A DNA stretch of 50,820 nt, taken from Profundicola sp964553105 (lineage in GTDB: Bacteria; Bacteroidota; Bacteroidia; Flavobacteriales; Weeksellaceae). Shown here in pieces: positions 16,319 through 24,590 of the stretch (positions within the stretch are counted from its first letter, which is position 1; each line of letters begins with the position of its first letter). Under the pieces are notes generated by a model that made no database searches, was not told where the DNA came from, and saw only the letters and a list, made by a program, of their open reading frames with translations. The stretch is taken from positions 1 to 50,820 of the forward strand of contig CAZKJO010000011.1 in assembly GCA_964553105.1 (NCBI GenBank). The letters run 5' to 3'. Both the position numbers and the translations under genes were made by a program.

Positions 16319-17788
16319 ATGAAAAAAACACTCATCACGCTATTATTGATCGGCTCCATAATTGGTTGCAAGAATGCTAATGACCAACAAGAAGCTCAAA
16401 ATAATGTAGATGAAACTTCTGCCATTCAATCCTCTGAGAATCTAACCGATAGTATTCAGGTAAAAACGATACAAGTGGGTTCAGAAGGAGAAGAAATCAA
16501 GAATCGTTTTCATGGCTCTTATCCAAATACGGTTTATGATTTTATCAATAAGGAGGAAGAAAAATTCATTCAAACTTATTATGATGAATTCAAGGAAGTT
16601 TCTAAAAATCATGGTGAAGACGCGGTTTCTAGGGTGAGTTTTGGACAACACTTCGAAGTTACTGAACAGAGCAATCACTTTTTAGGCTTTTTGATAGAGC
16701 GTTACACATCCTATGGCAACAACTATGATGTTCAATACTTTACACATATTTACGATCTTGAATCAAAGCAATTAATCAAATTTTCTGACTTATTTTCTTC
16801 TGAAAGTGAGTTTGAAAATGTGGTAAAAGTTATTCGAGATAAAACCGAAGTAGTTTTAAAAAATAAACTTGATTACATGGACTTGACAGAAGATGACCGA
16901 AAAGCCATGTGGTCGAATATGCAAGAGCAAATTGAGCAAGGGACGACAGCTGAAGAGAAAAATTATAACGCTTTTTCTTGGGATCAATCTGGAAACCTGA
17001 CCATTTACTTTGATAAATACCAAGTGGCTTCAGGCAATTTTGAGAATATTGAAGTTACACTAAAACCAGAGGAATACAAGAATTTAGTTTCTGATAAGTA
17101 TCAAGAATTGTTTCACATTAAAGTAGATGAATCTACACCAGCAGCAACGGATGATTTAACGCAAACTACACCTGAAGAGAACGATATAAATTGCGGCGAA
17201 GTTCCTTGTGTGGCATTAACACTAGATGATGGTCCTTCGGTTTACACGAATCAACTGTTGGATATATTAAAAGAAAATGATGCGAAAGCAACTTTTTTTG
17301 TATTAGGTAAATCAGCTAAGGTTCAAAAGAATACAGTTTTGAGAACTTTTCAAGAAGGACACCAAATCGGAAATCATAGTTGGGATCATAAAGATTTAAA
17401 AAAACTATCTAAAGCAGATATAGAACAACAAATCAATGAAACAAATCAAACCATTAAAAACATAACCGGTAAGGCACCCAACGTACTTCGTCCGCCATAT
17501 GGTTCTTATAATAATTCAGTAAAAGAGATTGCCAATATGCCCATTATTTTATGGGATCTCGATCCATTAGATTGGAAAGATCGTGATGCTACATTAGTTG
17601 CCCAAAGAATGAGTGAAGCAAAGCCAAATGGAATCGTTCTGGCACACGACATTCATAAATCAACTGTAGAAGCAATGCCTAAAGTGATTTCGGCATTGAA
17701 GAAAAAAGGCTATCACTTGGTGACAATAGACCAACTATTTGCTGGAAAAAGCTTAATAAACGGGCAGATTTATAATAAAAGAAAATAA
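16319..17788 (+). CDS. Lipoprotein with DUF3298/RsiV-like region and polysaccharide deacetylase domain
   Basis: The 489-aa protein has an SPII signal with the lipid Cys at residue 17 (SIIGCKN). Residues about 60-265 resemble the DUF4163/DUF3298 region seen in RsiV and PdaC. The C-terminal part is a NodB deacetylase: TLDDGP with D303 and D304, HSWDH (353-357), RPPYGSYN, and LAHDIHK. The domain order resembles B. subtilis PdaC, a peptidoglycan N-acetylmuramic acid deacetylase, so a cell-wall sugar substrate is likely. It sits between hutI and hutU on the same strand with gaps of only 35 and 27 nt, although it has no known role in histidine breakdown. Confidence 0.9.
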   Translation: MKKTLITLLLIGSIIGCKNANDQQEAQNNVDETSAIQSSENLTDSIQVKTIQVGSEGEEIKNRFHGSYPNTVYDFINKEEEKFIQTYYDEFKEVSKNHGEDAVSRVSFGQHFEVTEQSNHFLGFLIERYTSYGNNYDVQYFTHIYDLESKQLIKFSDLFSSESEFENVVKVIRDKTEVVLKNKLDYMDLTEDDRKAMWSNMQEQIEQGTTAEEKNYNAFSWDQSGNLTIYFDKYQVASGNFENIEVTLKPEEYKNLVSDKYQELFHIKVDESTPAATDDLTQTTPEENDINCGEVPCVALTLDDGPSVYTNQLLDILKENDAKATFFVLGKSAKVQKNTVLRTFQEGHQIGNHSWDHKDLKKLSKADIEQQINETNQTIKNITGKAPNVLRPPYGSYNNSVKEIANMPIILWDLDPLDWKDRDATLVAQRMSEAKPNGIVLAHDIHKSTVEAMPKVISALKKKGYHLVTIDQLFAGKSLINGQIYNKRK

Positions 17789-17815
17789 TTTTTCCTTTTT
17801 AAAAATTAATTTAAA

Positions 17816-19813
17816 ATGACTTTCAAAGACCAAATATTACAAGGAATTCCATCAGAATTACCTCAACCACAACAAAGAAACGAACAGGTTTCACACGCAC
17901 CAGTTCGTAAAAAAATATTAAATACAGCTGAACGCAAATTAGCCATAGAAAATGCTTTACGCTATTTCCCTAAGGAATGGCATGCTGAATTAGCACCAGA
18001 GTTTGCAGCAGAATTAGATAAATATGGTAGAATATACATGTATCGATTCCGTCCGGAATATGATATGCATGCTCGTCCTATTTCTGAATATCCTGGGAAA
18101 TCAGAACAAGCTAAATCTATCATGTTAATGATTCAAAACAACTTGGACCCTGCTGTAGCCCAACATCCAGATGAGCTAATTACCTATGGTGGAAATGGTG
18201 CTGTATTTCAAAACTGGGCTCAATACTTATTGACCATGAAGTATTTGGCGGAAATGACTGAAGATCAAACATTACACATGTATTCTGGTCATCCGATGGG
18301 CTTATTTCCGTCTCATAAAGACGCACCAAGAGTGGTTGTTACCAATGGAATGATGATCCCTAATTACTCAGCTCCAGACGATTGGGAGAAGTTTAATGCA
18401 TTAGGGGTTACTCAATATGGCCAAATGACGGCAGGTTCTTATATGTATATTGGACCTCAAGGAATTGTACACGGAACGACCATTACCGTGATGAATGCTT
18501 TTAGAAAAATGTTGAAAAAAGGTGAATCTCCTAATGGGAAAATATTCCTAACTGCTGGTTTAGGTGGAATGTCAGGAGCTCAACCTAAAGCAGGAAACAT
18601 TGCGGAGTGCATTACAGTTTGTGCTGAAGTGAATCCTGCAGCGGCAACAAAACGTCACGAGCAAGGTTGGGTAGATCTTTTGATTGATGATATAGATGAG
18701 CTTGTAAAACGTGTTCGTGAAGCGCAAGAAAAACAAGAAGTTGTATCCATAGCCTTCATTGGGAATGTTGTAGATGTTTGGGAGAAATTTTTAGAAGAAG
18801 ATATTTTTGTTCATGTAGGTTCAGACCAAACTTCTCTTCATAATCCTTGGAGTGGTGGATATTATCCGGTGGGAGTTTCTTTTGATGAGGCGAATAGATT
18901 AATCGCAGAAGAACCAGAAAAATTCAAAGAATTGGTTCAAGAATCACTGAGAAGACAAGCAGCTTCAATTAATAAACATGCAGAAAAGGGAACTTATTTC
19001 TTTGATTATGGAAATGCGTTTTTATTAGAAGCCTCTCGCGCAGGAGCAGACGTTAAAGGAGAAGATGGCAAGGAATTTAAATTCCCAAGCTATGTTCAAG
19101 ATATTTTAGGCCCGATGTGTTTTGATTATGGTTTTGGACCGTTCAGATGGGTTTGCACCTCTGGAAATCCAGAAGACTTAAAGAAAACTGATGAAATTGC
19201 CCATGCTGTTATGAGCGAAATTAAGGCGACAGCTCCAGAAGAAATTCAGCAGCAAATGGCCGATAATATGAAGTGGATTGAAGAAGCGCTTCAAAATAAA
19301 TTAGTTGTGGGATCTCAAGCGAGAATTCTGTATGCAGATGCAGAAGGAAGGTCTAAAATTGCCGAAGCATTCAATAACGCCATTAAGTCTGGTGAGATTT
19401 CAGCACCGGTTGTATTGGGACGAGATCACCATGATGTGAGTGGAACCGATTCTCCTTACCGTGAGACAAGTAACATTTATGATGGATCAAGGTTCACTGC
19501 GGATATGGCAATCCAGAACGTTATTGGCGACAGCTTTAGAGGTGCAACTTGGGTAAGTATTCACAATGGTGGTGGCGTTGGCTGGGGCGAAGTTATCAAT
19601 GGAGGATTTGGAATGTTATTAGACGGATCCGAAGATGCTGACAGAAGATTAAAATCGATGTTGTTTTATGATGTGAACAACGGAATTGCAAGAAGAGCTT
19701 GGGCAAGAAATGATGAAGCTTTATTTGCCATTAAGCGCGAGATGGAGCGAAGATCCGATTTGAAAGTGACGATTCCGAATTTGGTGGATGATGAGGTGTT
19801 AAATAAGCTTTAA
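17816..19813 (+). CDS. hutU: Urocanate hydratase, long form
   Basis: The 665-aa enzyme hydrates urocanate to 4-imidazolone-5-propionate with NAD+ as bound electrophile. Typical blocks are TAGLGGMSGAQPKAGN, the SDQTSLHNPWSGGYYP segment and HNGGGVGWGEVINGGFG near the C-terminus. At 665 residues it is about 100 longer than the common proteobacterial enzyme and matches the longer form found in Bacteroidota and eukaryotes. It closes the cluster and is followed by a strong hairpin terminator. Confidence 0.96.
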   Translation: MTFKDQILQGIPSELPQPQQRNEQVSHAPVRKKILNTAERKLAIENALRYFPKEWHAELAPEFAAELDKYGRIYMYRFRPEYDMHARPISEYPGKSEQAKSIMLMIQNNLDPAVAQHPDELITYGGNGAVFQNWAQYLLTMKYLAEMTEDQTLHMYSGHPMGLFPSHKDAPRVVVTNGMMIPNYSAPDDWEKFNALGVTQYGQMTAGSYMYIGPQGIVHGTTITVMNAFRKMLKKGESPNGKIFLTAGLGGMSGAQPKAGNIAECITVCAEVNPAAATKRHEQGWVDLLIDDIDELVKRVREAQEKQEVVSIAFIGNVVDVWEKFLEEDIFVHVGSDQTSLHNPWSGGYYPVGVSFDEANRLIAEEPEKFKELVQESLRRQAASINKHAEKGTYFFDYGNAFLLEASRAGADVKGEDGKEFKFPSYVQDILGPMCFDYGFGPFRWVCTSGNPEDLKKTDEIAHAVMSEIKATAPEEIQQQMADNMKWIEEALQNKLVVGSQARILYADAEGRSKIAEAFNNAIKSGEISAPVVLGRDHHDVSGTDSPYRETSNIYDGSRFTADMAIQNVIGDSFRGATWVSIHNGGGVGWGEVINGGFGMLLDGSEDADRRLKSMLFYDVNNGIARRAWARNDEALFAIKREMERRSDLKVTIPNLVDDEVLNKL

Positions 19814-19832
19814 ACTTAATTTATAATAAAAC

Positions 19833-19863
19833 AAAATCCCAAAGCTTGAACTTTGGGATTTTT
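19833..19863 (+). terminator. Bidirectional terminator between hutU and the gap gene
   Basis: AAAATCCCAAAG (19833-19844) pairs perfectly with CTTTGGGATTTT (19851-19862) around a CTTGAA loop. T tracts follow on both strands, so it can serve both convergent genes. Confidence 0.8.
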
Positions 19864-19876
19864 ATTTTGTTGTATT

Positions 19877-20179
19877 TTAATCTAAGTCTTTCTCCGCCAA
19901 AATTACATCAGAAAAAGTAGGTTGATTTTCTACGATACTTCCCGCTTTCTTTTTATTGATTTTAAACATGATATCTTTTTCGGTTGTAAATAAAACGACC
20001 GAAAAGAAAGGCTTTAATAAATGCTCTTGAATTACATTTTTTGTTTCTGTTAGGCTTAATTCCAACTCTTTATCTTCAACTTCGCGAGATCGATATCTAT
20101 GTTTCACTAATAGCTTAGCCTCACTATCTAATGACATCGGTCGTACAAAAATATTCTTCAACTCTTGCTTACCAATAGT
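19877..20179 (-). CDS. C-terminal fragment of an unrecognised protein, 5' end lost in the gap
   Basis: About 100 residues are visible, ending with a TAA that sits just inside the shared terminator. The segment is rich in Lys, Glu and Val, with recognisable pieces such as KHRYRSREVED and FSVVLFTTEKD. I do not recognise the family. There are no long hydrophobic runs, so it is probably soluble. The start, and possibly most of the protein, is hidden by the N run. Confidence 0.55.
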   Translation of the reverse strand, partial: TIGKQELKNIFVRPMSLDSEAKLLVKHRYRSREVEDKELELSLTETKNVIQEHLLKPFFSVVLFTTEKDIMFKINKKKAGSIVENQPTFSDVILAEKDLD

Positions 20180-20279
20180 NNNNNNNNNNNNNNNNNNNNN
20201 NNNNNNNNNNNNNNNNNNNNNNNNNNNNNNNNNNNNNNNNNNNNNNNNNNNNNNNNNNNNNNNNNNNNNNNNNNNNNNN
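20180..20279. other. Assembly gap, exactly 100 N
   Basis: The round number of N is the usual placeholder for a gap of unknown length. Two genes pointing away from each other run into it, so it should contain both start regions and their promoters. Its true size cannot be judged from this window. Confidence 0.98.
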
Positions 20280-20736
20280 TTGGACAGTAGAGACAACAAA
20301 TTCTCAAAGAAATTGGATGTTCAAAAACTTTAGGGACTTTAATTATATGCAAATGTCAGCTTTTGGTGGGCGAGGAAGGCCAGGTTATAAAGTTAAAGCA
20401 AGCCTACACACGCCATTATTAGATATCTCCAACAAAGAATGTAAATTGAAGTTTTCATTTGCCGATGCCTATAAAAATGGTCAACCTTTATACGTTTCTC
20501 TCATTAATGCTGAGAAAAAGCCTTTAAAAAACCTCAACCCTAAGGATTGGGAGTCTTTGGTAAATAATGAAGCTAAATATGATAATAATGAGGAAAGCAC
20601 GCCTTGGATTCCATTACCCAAAATTCAACAAGCTTATCATATAAGCTTTATCTATGATAGTCAAAAAGGTGGTAAAAAGTCTAAACCGGCTACGACTATC
20701 ATTCAATTAAGCGAAGTCGATGTTTGGTGTGAATAA
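20280..20736 (+). CDS. C-terminal part of a choice-of-anchor J (MAM-like) surface protein, 5' end lost in the gap
   Basis: The frame is open from the first base after the N run, so the ATG at 20317 is probably internal. The first visible residues, WTVETTNSQRNW followed by NYMQMSAFGG, match the opening of choice-of-anchor J domains, beta-sandwich modules of exported Bacteroidota proteins. The rest has the expected strand pattern (LKFSFADAY, PLYVSLINA, and a final VDVWCE). About 151 residues are visible. No C-terminal sorting domain is present. The missing N-terminus should hold a signal peptide and perhaps a second domain. Confidence 0.6.
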
Positions 20737-20743
20737 TTAAATT

Positions 20744-23335
20744 TTATCTAATTCTACTTTTAATTTCATTCAACTTCATTAAGGCTTCTACTGGCGTTAA
20801 AGTATTGATATCCAGCCCTTCTAAATCATCACGTATAGCTTCTAAAATAGGATCATCTAATTGAAAGAAAGATAATTGCATATTTTCTTGTGTAATTTTA
20901 GAGGTGGTATTTGTTAAATTCTCGTTGGCGTGAGATTTTTCTAATTGCTTAAGGACATCTTCTGCTCTACGCACCACTTTATTAGGCATTCCAGCCATTT
21001 TTGCCACATGAATACCGAAACTATGCTCACTACCTCCCGGCTGTAACTTTCTTAAAAATAGAATCGTATCCTTGGTTTCTTTTATACTAACATGATAATT
21101 TTTAATGCGCTCAAAGGATTTCGCCATTTCATTTAATTCATGATAGTGTGTGGCAAAAAGTGTTTTAGGTTTTCCTTTATTTTCATGAATAAATTCTGTA
21201 ATCGACCATGCAATAGAAATCCCGTCGTAGGTGCTTGTTCCACGACCGATTTCATCTAAAATAATAAGACTGCGATCCGTTAAGTTATTTAGAATTTGAG
21301 CTGTTTCATTCATTTCTACCATAAAAGTAGATTCACCTTGAGATAAATTATCGCTTGCACCTACCCTGGTGAAAATTTTGTCAACATAGCCAATCTGAGC
21401 AGCTTTTGCAGGAACATAACTTCCCATTTGTGCCATTAATACAATTAAAGCTGTTTGTCTCAATAAGGCCGATTTACCCGACATGTTGGGACCTGTAATC
21501 ATAATAATTTGTTGATCTTTGTCGTCTAAATACAAGCTATTGGCGATATAAGGTGAACTTGCAGGCAATTGTTGTTCAATAACTGGATGTCGTCCATCCT
21601 CAATATGCAGTGACTTTGAGTCATTAATTTCTGGTTTTACATAATGATTCTTTTCGGCTAAACCTGCAAAATTTAATAAGCAATCTAAACTCGCTAATGC
21701 GTGGGCTGTTTTTTGAATTTCAGGGATGTAAGGAGCAATATTTTGTATTAATTCTAAGAATAAATCCGTTTCAATTCTTAAAATTTTGTCTTCAGCACCA
21801 AGAATTTGCTCTTCATACTTTTTTAACTCTTCTGTAATATATCGCTCAGAATTAACCAAAGTTTGTTTTCTCGTCCAATCGGTTGGAACTTTATCTCTAT
21901 GCGTGTTCCTGATTTCAATATAATAACCAAAAACCTTATTGAAGTCTACCTTAATGCTAGGAATTCCAGTTTTTTCACTTTCACGAAGTCGCATTTTTTC
22001 TAAAAATTCCTTTCCTCCATGTAAGATGTTTCTCAATTTATCTAAATCCTGCGAAACTCCTTCTGCAATAACATTCCCTTTATGAAGAAAATGAGGTGGA
22101 TTTTCGGTTAAAGTTTCTTTTAATTGACTAAATAAACTATTAAAATTATTGAATTTAAAGTTAATTCCGTTTACTTGAGCAGGATCGTATTCTTTAAGAA
22201 TTTCATTAATTTCTTGAATAGAAGCAATGCTTTCCGTTAAGGTAGTTAATTGCTTAGGTGTAATTTTCCCTGTAGCAATTTTAGAGCAAAGTCGCTCTAA
22301 ATCTGCCATATTGCGTAACTGTTCTCTTAAAGCAATAGAAACTTCTGTGTTCTGCAATAAAAACTGAACCGTATTTTGTCTTTTTTGAATCGGTTCAATT
22401 TGACTTAAAGGCAGCGCCATCCATCTTCTCAACAACCTAGCTCCCATAGGAGTAAGCGTGTGATTCAGAATTGAGAAAAGCGTCACCGAATCTTGGTGTG
22501 GCGCATGAAATAGCTCTAAATTTCGAACGGTAAAAGCATCTAACCAAACAAAATCTTCATTTACAATTCTATGAATATTATTGATGTGATTTAAATCAAA
22601 ATGATGGGTTTCATCTAAATAAGCAAAAACAGCTCCTGCTGCTGTAATTCCTAAATGCATGTCCTCTACACCAAATCCTTTAAGAGATTTTGTCTGAAAA
22701 TGGCGTTTCATTTTGTCGTAGGCAAAATCATATTGAAAGGCCCAATCATCTAAACCAAAACGACTAATATTTGACGTGATAAACTCAGGAAAATCTCTTT
22801 TTTGGAAAATAATTTCCTTTGGCGAAAAGTTCTGAATCATCTTCTGAACTGTTTCTTGATCACCTTCTTGCAAGAAAAACTCACCTGTAGAAATATCTAA
22901 CAATGCAGCTCCAAAATTATTCTTCTCTCGGTGAATCGACATTAAAAAATTATTCGAAGAAGAACCAAGAACTTGGTCGTTTAAAGCAACGCCAGGCGTT
23001 ACGAGTTCGGTTACACCACGTTTAACAATAGTTTTCGTGGCACTTGCATCTTCCAATTGATCACAAATTGCCACGCGGAGACCTGCGCGAACCAATTTAG
23101 GCAAATAAGTATCTAAAGAATGATGTGGAAACCCCGCTAACTCAATATAAGCCGCGGCTCCATTTGCTCTTCGAGTAAGAACAATATCCAAAATTTTGGC
23201 AGCTTTAATTGCATCCTCACCAAAAGTCTCATAAAAATCACCAATTCTGAACAATAGCATCGCATCAGGGTATTTAGCCTTGATTTTATTGTATTGCTTC
23301 ATTAATGGGGTTTCCTTTTTATCCTTTTTCGCCAT
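20744..23335 (-). CDS. mutS: DNA mismatch repair protein MutS
   Basis: The 863-aa MutS recognises base mismatches and recruits MutL. The mismatch-binding Phe-X-Glu is seen at the N-terminus in RIGDFYETFGEDA. The ATPase core has GPNMSGKSALLRQ (Walker A), IILDEIGRGTSTYDG (Walker B and signature) and LFATHYHEL. The start chosen is the ATG at 23335 (MAKKDKKETPLMKQY), the usual MutS beginning. A TTG five codons earlier is possible but overlaps the -7 box at 23340-23347, so it is unlikely. The partner gene mutL lies 24 kb away at 47252. Confidence 0.97.
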   Translation of the reverse strand: MAKKDKKETPLMKQYNKIKAKYPDAMLLFRIGDFYETFGEDAIKAAKILDIVLTRRANGAAAYIELAGFPHHSLDTYLPKLVRAGLRVAICDQLEDASATKTIVKRGVTELVTPGVALNDQVLGSSSNNFLMSIHREKNNFGAALLDISTGEFFLQEGDQETVQKMIQNFSPKEIIFQKRDFPEFITSNISRFGLDDWAFQYDFAYDKMKRHFQTKSLKGFGVEDMHLGITAAGAVFAYLDETHHFDLNHINNIHRIVNEDFVWLDAFTVRNLELFHAPHQDSVTLFSILNHTLTPMGARLLRRWMALPLSQIEPIQKRQNTVQFLLQNTEVSIALREQLRNMADLERLCSKIATGKITPKQLTTLTESIASIQEINEILKEYDPAQVNGINFKFNNFNSLFSQLKETLTENPPHFLHKGNVIAEGVSQDLDKLRNILHGGKEFLEKMRLRESEKTGIPSIKVDFNKVFGYYIEIRNTHRDKVPTDWTRKQTLVNSERYITEELKKYEEQILGAEDKILRIETDLFLELIQNIAPYIPEIQKTAHALASLDCLLNFAGLAEKNHYVKPEINDSKSLHIEDGRHPVIEQQLPASSPYIANSLYLDDKDQQIIMITGPNMSGKSALLRQTALIVLMAQMGSYVPAKAAQIGYVDKIFTRVGASDNLSQGESTFMVEMNETAQILNNLTDRSLIILDEIGRGTSTYDGISIAWSITEFIHENKGKPKTLFATHYHELNEMAKSFERIKNYHVSIKETKDTILFLRKLQPGGSEHSFGIHVAKMAGMPNKVVRRAEDVLKQLEKSHANENLTNTTSKITQENMQLSFFQLDDPILEAIRDDLEGLDINTLTPVEALMKLNEIKSRIR

Positions 23336-23339
23336 TTTA

Positions 23340-23347
23340 CAAAAATA
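23340..23347 (-). promoter_or_regulatory. -7 box of mutS, next to the start codon
   Basis: The minus strand reads TATTTTTG, a full TAnnTTTG match, with 4 nt before the mutS ATG. If used, the mutS transcript would be leaderless. Confidence 0.5.
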
Positions 23348-23374
23348 CAATCTTCTTTTAATAATAAAATCCCT

Positions 23375-23382
23375 TATCTTTG
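23375..23382 (+). promoter_or_regulatory. -7 box of the lipocalin-like lipoprotein gene
   Basis: TATCTTTG is a full consensus match, 27 nt before the ATG at 23410. It is divergent from the mutS box within 40 bp. Confidence 0.6.
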
Positions 23383-23409
23383 CGTTAACTAAATTAAAGA
23401 AAAATACTT

Positions 23410-23868
23410 ATGAGAAAATTATTGTTATTATTCGGTGCATTAACATTCATGTCAATGAGCTTTATTAGCTGTTCAAACGATGACGATGGACCATCTGACA
23501 CAGTAAACAATAGCATCTACGGAACATGGGAGACTGACTATAAAGTGGTTAATGGAACTTTTGTAGAAGGATCTGACTTATGTGATGAGAAATTAGAGTA
23601 CAGATTTACGAACAACGGAAGCTATACATTAAAAACATTTACTGGAGAAAATTCAGAGGATTGTTTAGAGGATACTCAAACTTATGGTTCTTGGGAATAC
23701 CTAGGAAATGATAATTACTTGATCCACGGAAATAACATTACAATTACAGACGGGAACAGAGACCAATATACTTTTCATTTAGATTTCAGATCTAACAATG
23801 AGGTAAGATGGTATACTTTAGCTGATTTCACAAATGATGCAAATACTTTTGTGGTATTAAAAAAATAA
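23410..23868 (+). CDS. Lipocalin-like lipoprotein
   Basis: The 152-aa protein has an SPII signal with lipobox FISC (Cys 21) followed by an Asp-rich stretch (SNDDDG), typical of surface-directed Bacteroidota lipoproteins. The mature part begins with SIYGTWE, the GxW start of lipocalin-like domains, and continues with beta strands (YRFTNNGSYTLK, YGSWEYLGN). A small-molecule or structural role is possible but not known. The gene is monocistronic, with its own promoter and a strong terminator. Confidence 0.82.
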   Translation: MRKLLLLFGALTFMSMSFISCSNDDDGPSDTVNNSIYGTWETDYKVVNGTFVEGSDLCDEKLEYRFTNNGSYTLKTFTGENSEDCLEDTQTYGSWEYLGNDNYLIHGNNITITDGNRDQYTFHLDFRSNNEVRWYTLADFTNDANTFVVLKK

Positions 23869-23892
23869 GCTTTTGTTTATTGAAAAAATATA

Positions 23893-23917
23893 AGGTGCTA
23901 TTTTAGCACCTTTTTTT
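23893..23917 (+). terminator. Rho-independent terminator after the lipocalin-like gene
   Basis: AGGTGCTA (23893-23900) and TAGCACCT (23904-23911) form an 8-bp stem with a 3-nt loop, followed by a run of T to 23917. Confidence 0.82.
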
Positions 23918-23927
23918 ATTTGTAATT

Positions 23928-24467
23928 ATGAGAAAATTAAAACTTGAAGAACTAGGAAGAGTTGATGTTGAAACCTATCAGCAGCAAAACAAAATACCTG
24001 TTGTGGTTTTATGTGACAACATTAGAAGCATGCACAATGTTGGTTCTATCTTTAGAACTGCAGATGCATTTAGTATAGAAAAAATATATTTGTGTGGTAT
24101 CACCGCTCGCCCTCCTCATAAAGAGATTAGAAAAACAGCACTAGGTTCCACAGAAAGTGTTGTTTGGGAGTATCATAGAAATGCGACAGAGATATTAAAA
24201 GATTTAAAAGCGCAAGACTATACACCTATCGCTATTGAGCAAGTAGACAAAAGTGTTTCATTAGAAAGTTTTGCAGTAGAAAACGAAAAGAAATATGTAA
24301 TTTTACTAGGAAATGAAGTTGAAGGAGTTCAACAAGAATTGATTAATATGTGCGAAACTGCCTTAGAAATCCCACAATCTGGCACCAAACATTCACTCAA
24401 CGTTAGTGTTTGTTCTGGAATTGTTATGTGGAAGTTTTATCAAAATTACTTAAATCACATAAAGTAG
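23928..24467 (+). CDS. SpoU/TrmH family RNA 2'-O-methyltransferase
   Basis: The 179-aa protein carries the three SPOUT motifs: NIRSMHNVGSIFRTADAF (31-48), LLGNEVEGV, and the C-terminal IPQSGTKHSLNVSVCSGI that forms the SAM-binding knot. Such enzymes methylate ribose 2'-OH groups in tRNA or rRNA. The short length without an N-terminal RNA-binding domain fits the compact TrmH/TrmL group; the target nucleotide cannot be read from the sequence. It begins 10 nt after the upstream terminator, so its promoter may overlap that hairpin or it may depend on read-through. Confidence 0.9.
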   Translation: MRKLKLEELGRVDVETYQQQNKIPVVVLCDNIRSMHNVGSIFRTADAFSIEKIYLCGITARPPHKEIRKTALGSTESVVWEYHRNATEILKDLKAQDYTPIAIEQVDKSVSLESFAVENEKKYVILLGNEVEGVQQELINMCETALEIPQSGTKHSLNVSVCSGIVMWKFYQNYLNHIK

Positions 24468-24532
24468 CATTTTAGAATATAATTAAAGAATTCAGAAATC
24501 ACTTGTCTATTTTTATTATGTATAAGTGTTTA

Positions 24533-24565
24533 TTGTTAAGTATTCCTAAAAAAACTATATATTTG
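24533..24565 (+). promoter_or_regulatory. Promoter of the TPR histidine kinase gene
   Basis: A TTG at 24533-24535 and a full -7 box TATATTTG at 24558-24565 are 22 nt apart, close to the usual 19-21. The GTG start lies 25 nt downstream. No LytTR-type repeat is seen here. Confidence 0.55.
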
Positions 24566-24590
24566 GGTGAATCTCAACACATAAGTTTTT

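Noticed and set aside
24518..24530. TATGTATAAGTG upstream of the TPR kinase considered as a LytTR half site
   Set aside because: It lacks one base of the core and has no partner 21 bp away.
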